A stretch of DNA of 64,000 bases, from positions 23,777,036 to 23,841,035 of the forward strand of contig OY811971.1 of assembly GCA_963681505.1 (NCBI GenBank), given 5' to 3'. A program made the translations under genes and the position numbers. Below the pieces are notes generated by a model, which ran no database searches, had not been told where the DNA came from, and worked only from the letters and a program-made list of their open reading frames with translations. Positions 62,858 through 64,000 of the stretch are shown one piece after another. How positions within the stretch are numbered: position 1 is the first letter of the stretch; each line of letters starts with the position of its first letter. The DNA is from Eunapius fragilis (Eukaryota; Porifera; Demospongiae; Spongillida; Spongillidae).

Positions 62858-64000
62858 TCACCTCTCATGTATTGTCACCCCTCATGCATGGACACCCCTC
62901 ATGTATGGTCACCCCTCATGTATAGACACCCCTCATGTATGGTCACCCCTCATGTATGGTCACCCCTCATGTATAGACACCCCTCATGTATGATTACCCC
63001 TCATGTATTGTCACCCCTCATGTATGGGCATCCCTCATGTGTGGTCACCCCCTCATGTATGGTCACCCCTCATGTATGGTCACCCCCCATGTATGGTCAC
63101 CCCCCATGTATGGTCACCCCTCATGTATGGTCACCCCTCATGTATGGTCACCCCTCATATATGGTCATCCCTCATGAATGGTCACCCCTCATGTATGGTC
63201 GCCCTCATGTATGGTCACCCCTCATGTATGGTCGCCCTTCATGTATGGTCATCCCTCATGTATGGTCACCCTCATGTATTGACACCCTTCATGTATGGTC
63301 ATCCCTCATGTATGGTCACCCCTCATGTATGGTCACCCTTCATGTATGGTCACCTATCATGTATGGTTACCCTTCATGTATGGTCACCCCTCATGTATGG
63401 TCATCTCTCATGTATGGTCGCTCTTCATGTATGGTCATCCCTCATGTATGGTCACCCTCATGTATGGTCACCACTCATGTATGGACAACCTTCATGTATG
63501 GTCATCCCTCATGTATGGTCACCCCTCATGTATGGTCACCTCTCATATATTGTCACCCTTCATGTATGGTCACCTATCATGTATGGTCACCCTTCATGTA
63601 TGGTCACCCCTCATGTATGGTCATCTCTCATGTATGGTCGCCCCTCATGATTAGTAACCCCTCATGTATGGTCACCCCTCATGTATGGTCACCCCTCATG
63701 TATGGTCACCTCATGTATGGTCACCTCTCATGTATTGTCACCCCTCATGTATGGTCACCCTTCATGTATAGTCACCTCTCATGTATGGTCACCCCTCATG
63801 TATGGTCACCCCTCATGTATGGCCACCCCTCATGTATGGTCACCTCTCATGTATGGTCACCCCTCATGGATGGTCACCCCTCATGTATGGTCTCCTCATG
63901 TATGGTTACCCCTCATGTATTGTCACCCCTCATGTATGGTCACCCCTCATGTATGGTTACCCCTCATGTATGGTCATCCCTCATGTGTGGTCACCCCTCA
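62858..64000. repeat. 17-bp satellite, block 4
   Basis: The same unit as blocks 1-3, in the same orientation, running off the right edge. The variant series catgattNgt (63647), catggatgg (about 63867), ggtctcctcatg (63889) and ggttacccc repeats the order seen at 12371-12640 in block 3, so it belongs to the same higher-order array. Variants tgtatagacacc (62921, 62973) are private to this block. Confidence 0.97.

Overview
The window is metazoan nuclear DNA made almost entirely of transposable elements and tandem repeats. Introns, splice sites and animal-type transposon families (ISL2EU with THAP, hAT of the ZMYM1-like kind, piggyBac-like, Tnp2/CACTA-like, Tc1/mariner, Ty3/gypsy) point to an invertebrate. 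A marine one such as a sponge, cnidarian or mollusc is my guess, but the sequence alone does not fix the species. I see no clear host gene except possibly a nuclease-fold ORF at 23.7-24.7 kb. There are no operons, rRNA genes or CRISPR arrays.

Layout. 1-16.55 kb: a 17-bp satellite (catgtatggtcacccct) split by two elements with Tc1/mariner-like ends. Element A is 191-5055 and element B is 5370-11903. Both sit exactly on the TA of the satellite unit and keep a TA on each side. Element A carries a nested 3.8-kb ISL2EU transposon with two convergent genes (SWIM/YqaJ/PHD nuclease and THAP/DDE transposase), each broken by a one-base frameshift. Element B carries a 52/64-bp tandem array, a 1.6-kb dispersed repeat and a relic of a Tc1 helix-turn-helix. 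16.55-24.75 kb: a graveyard of gypsy and piggyBac fragments, a fold-back element, a hAT MITE and the nuclease-like exon. 24.9-32.3 kb: four copies of one repeat family in mixed orientation, with several MITEs whose insertion can be read by comparing the copies, plus a 27-bp minisatellite. 32.8-36.1 kb: a hAT MITE and local duplications. 36.1-39.3 kb: a complete hAT element, broken by a 4-base insertion. 40-45.1 kb: a 164-bp tandem array, the second copy of the 1.6-kb repeat and a 17-bp GT-rich minisatellite.

45.6-52.2 kb: a two-gene transposon-like unit. A 1046-codon Tnp2-like transposase is divergent from a gene of about ten exons, with about 72 bp between the start codons. 52.9-58.7 kb: a 5.8-kb element with terminal inverted repeats, filled by about 16 direct and 2 inverted copies of a 182-bp repeat. 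It lies against a 5'-truncated Ty3/gypsy gag-pol (58.7-62.7 kb), whose short 3' LTR runs straight into the 17-bp satellite again (62.86 kb to the end). The satellites and minisatellites create many long ORFs in several frames; these are artefacts of period length and are not annotated as genes.
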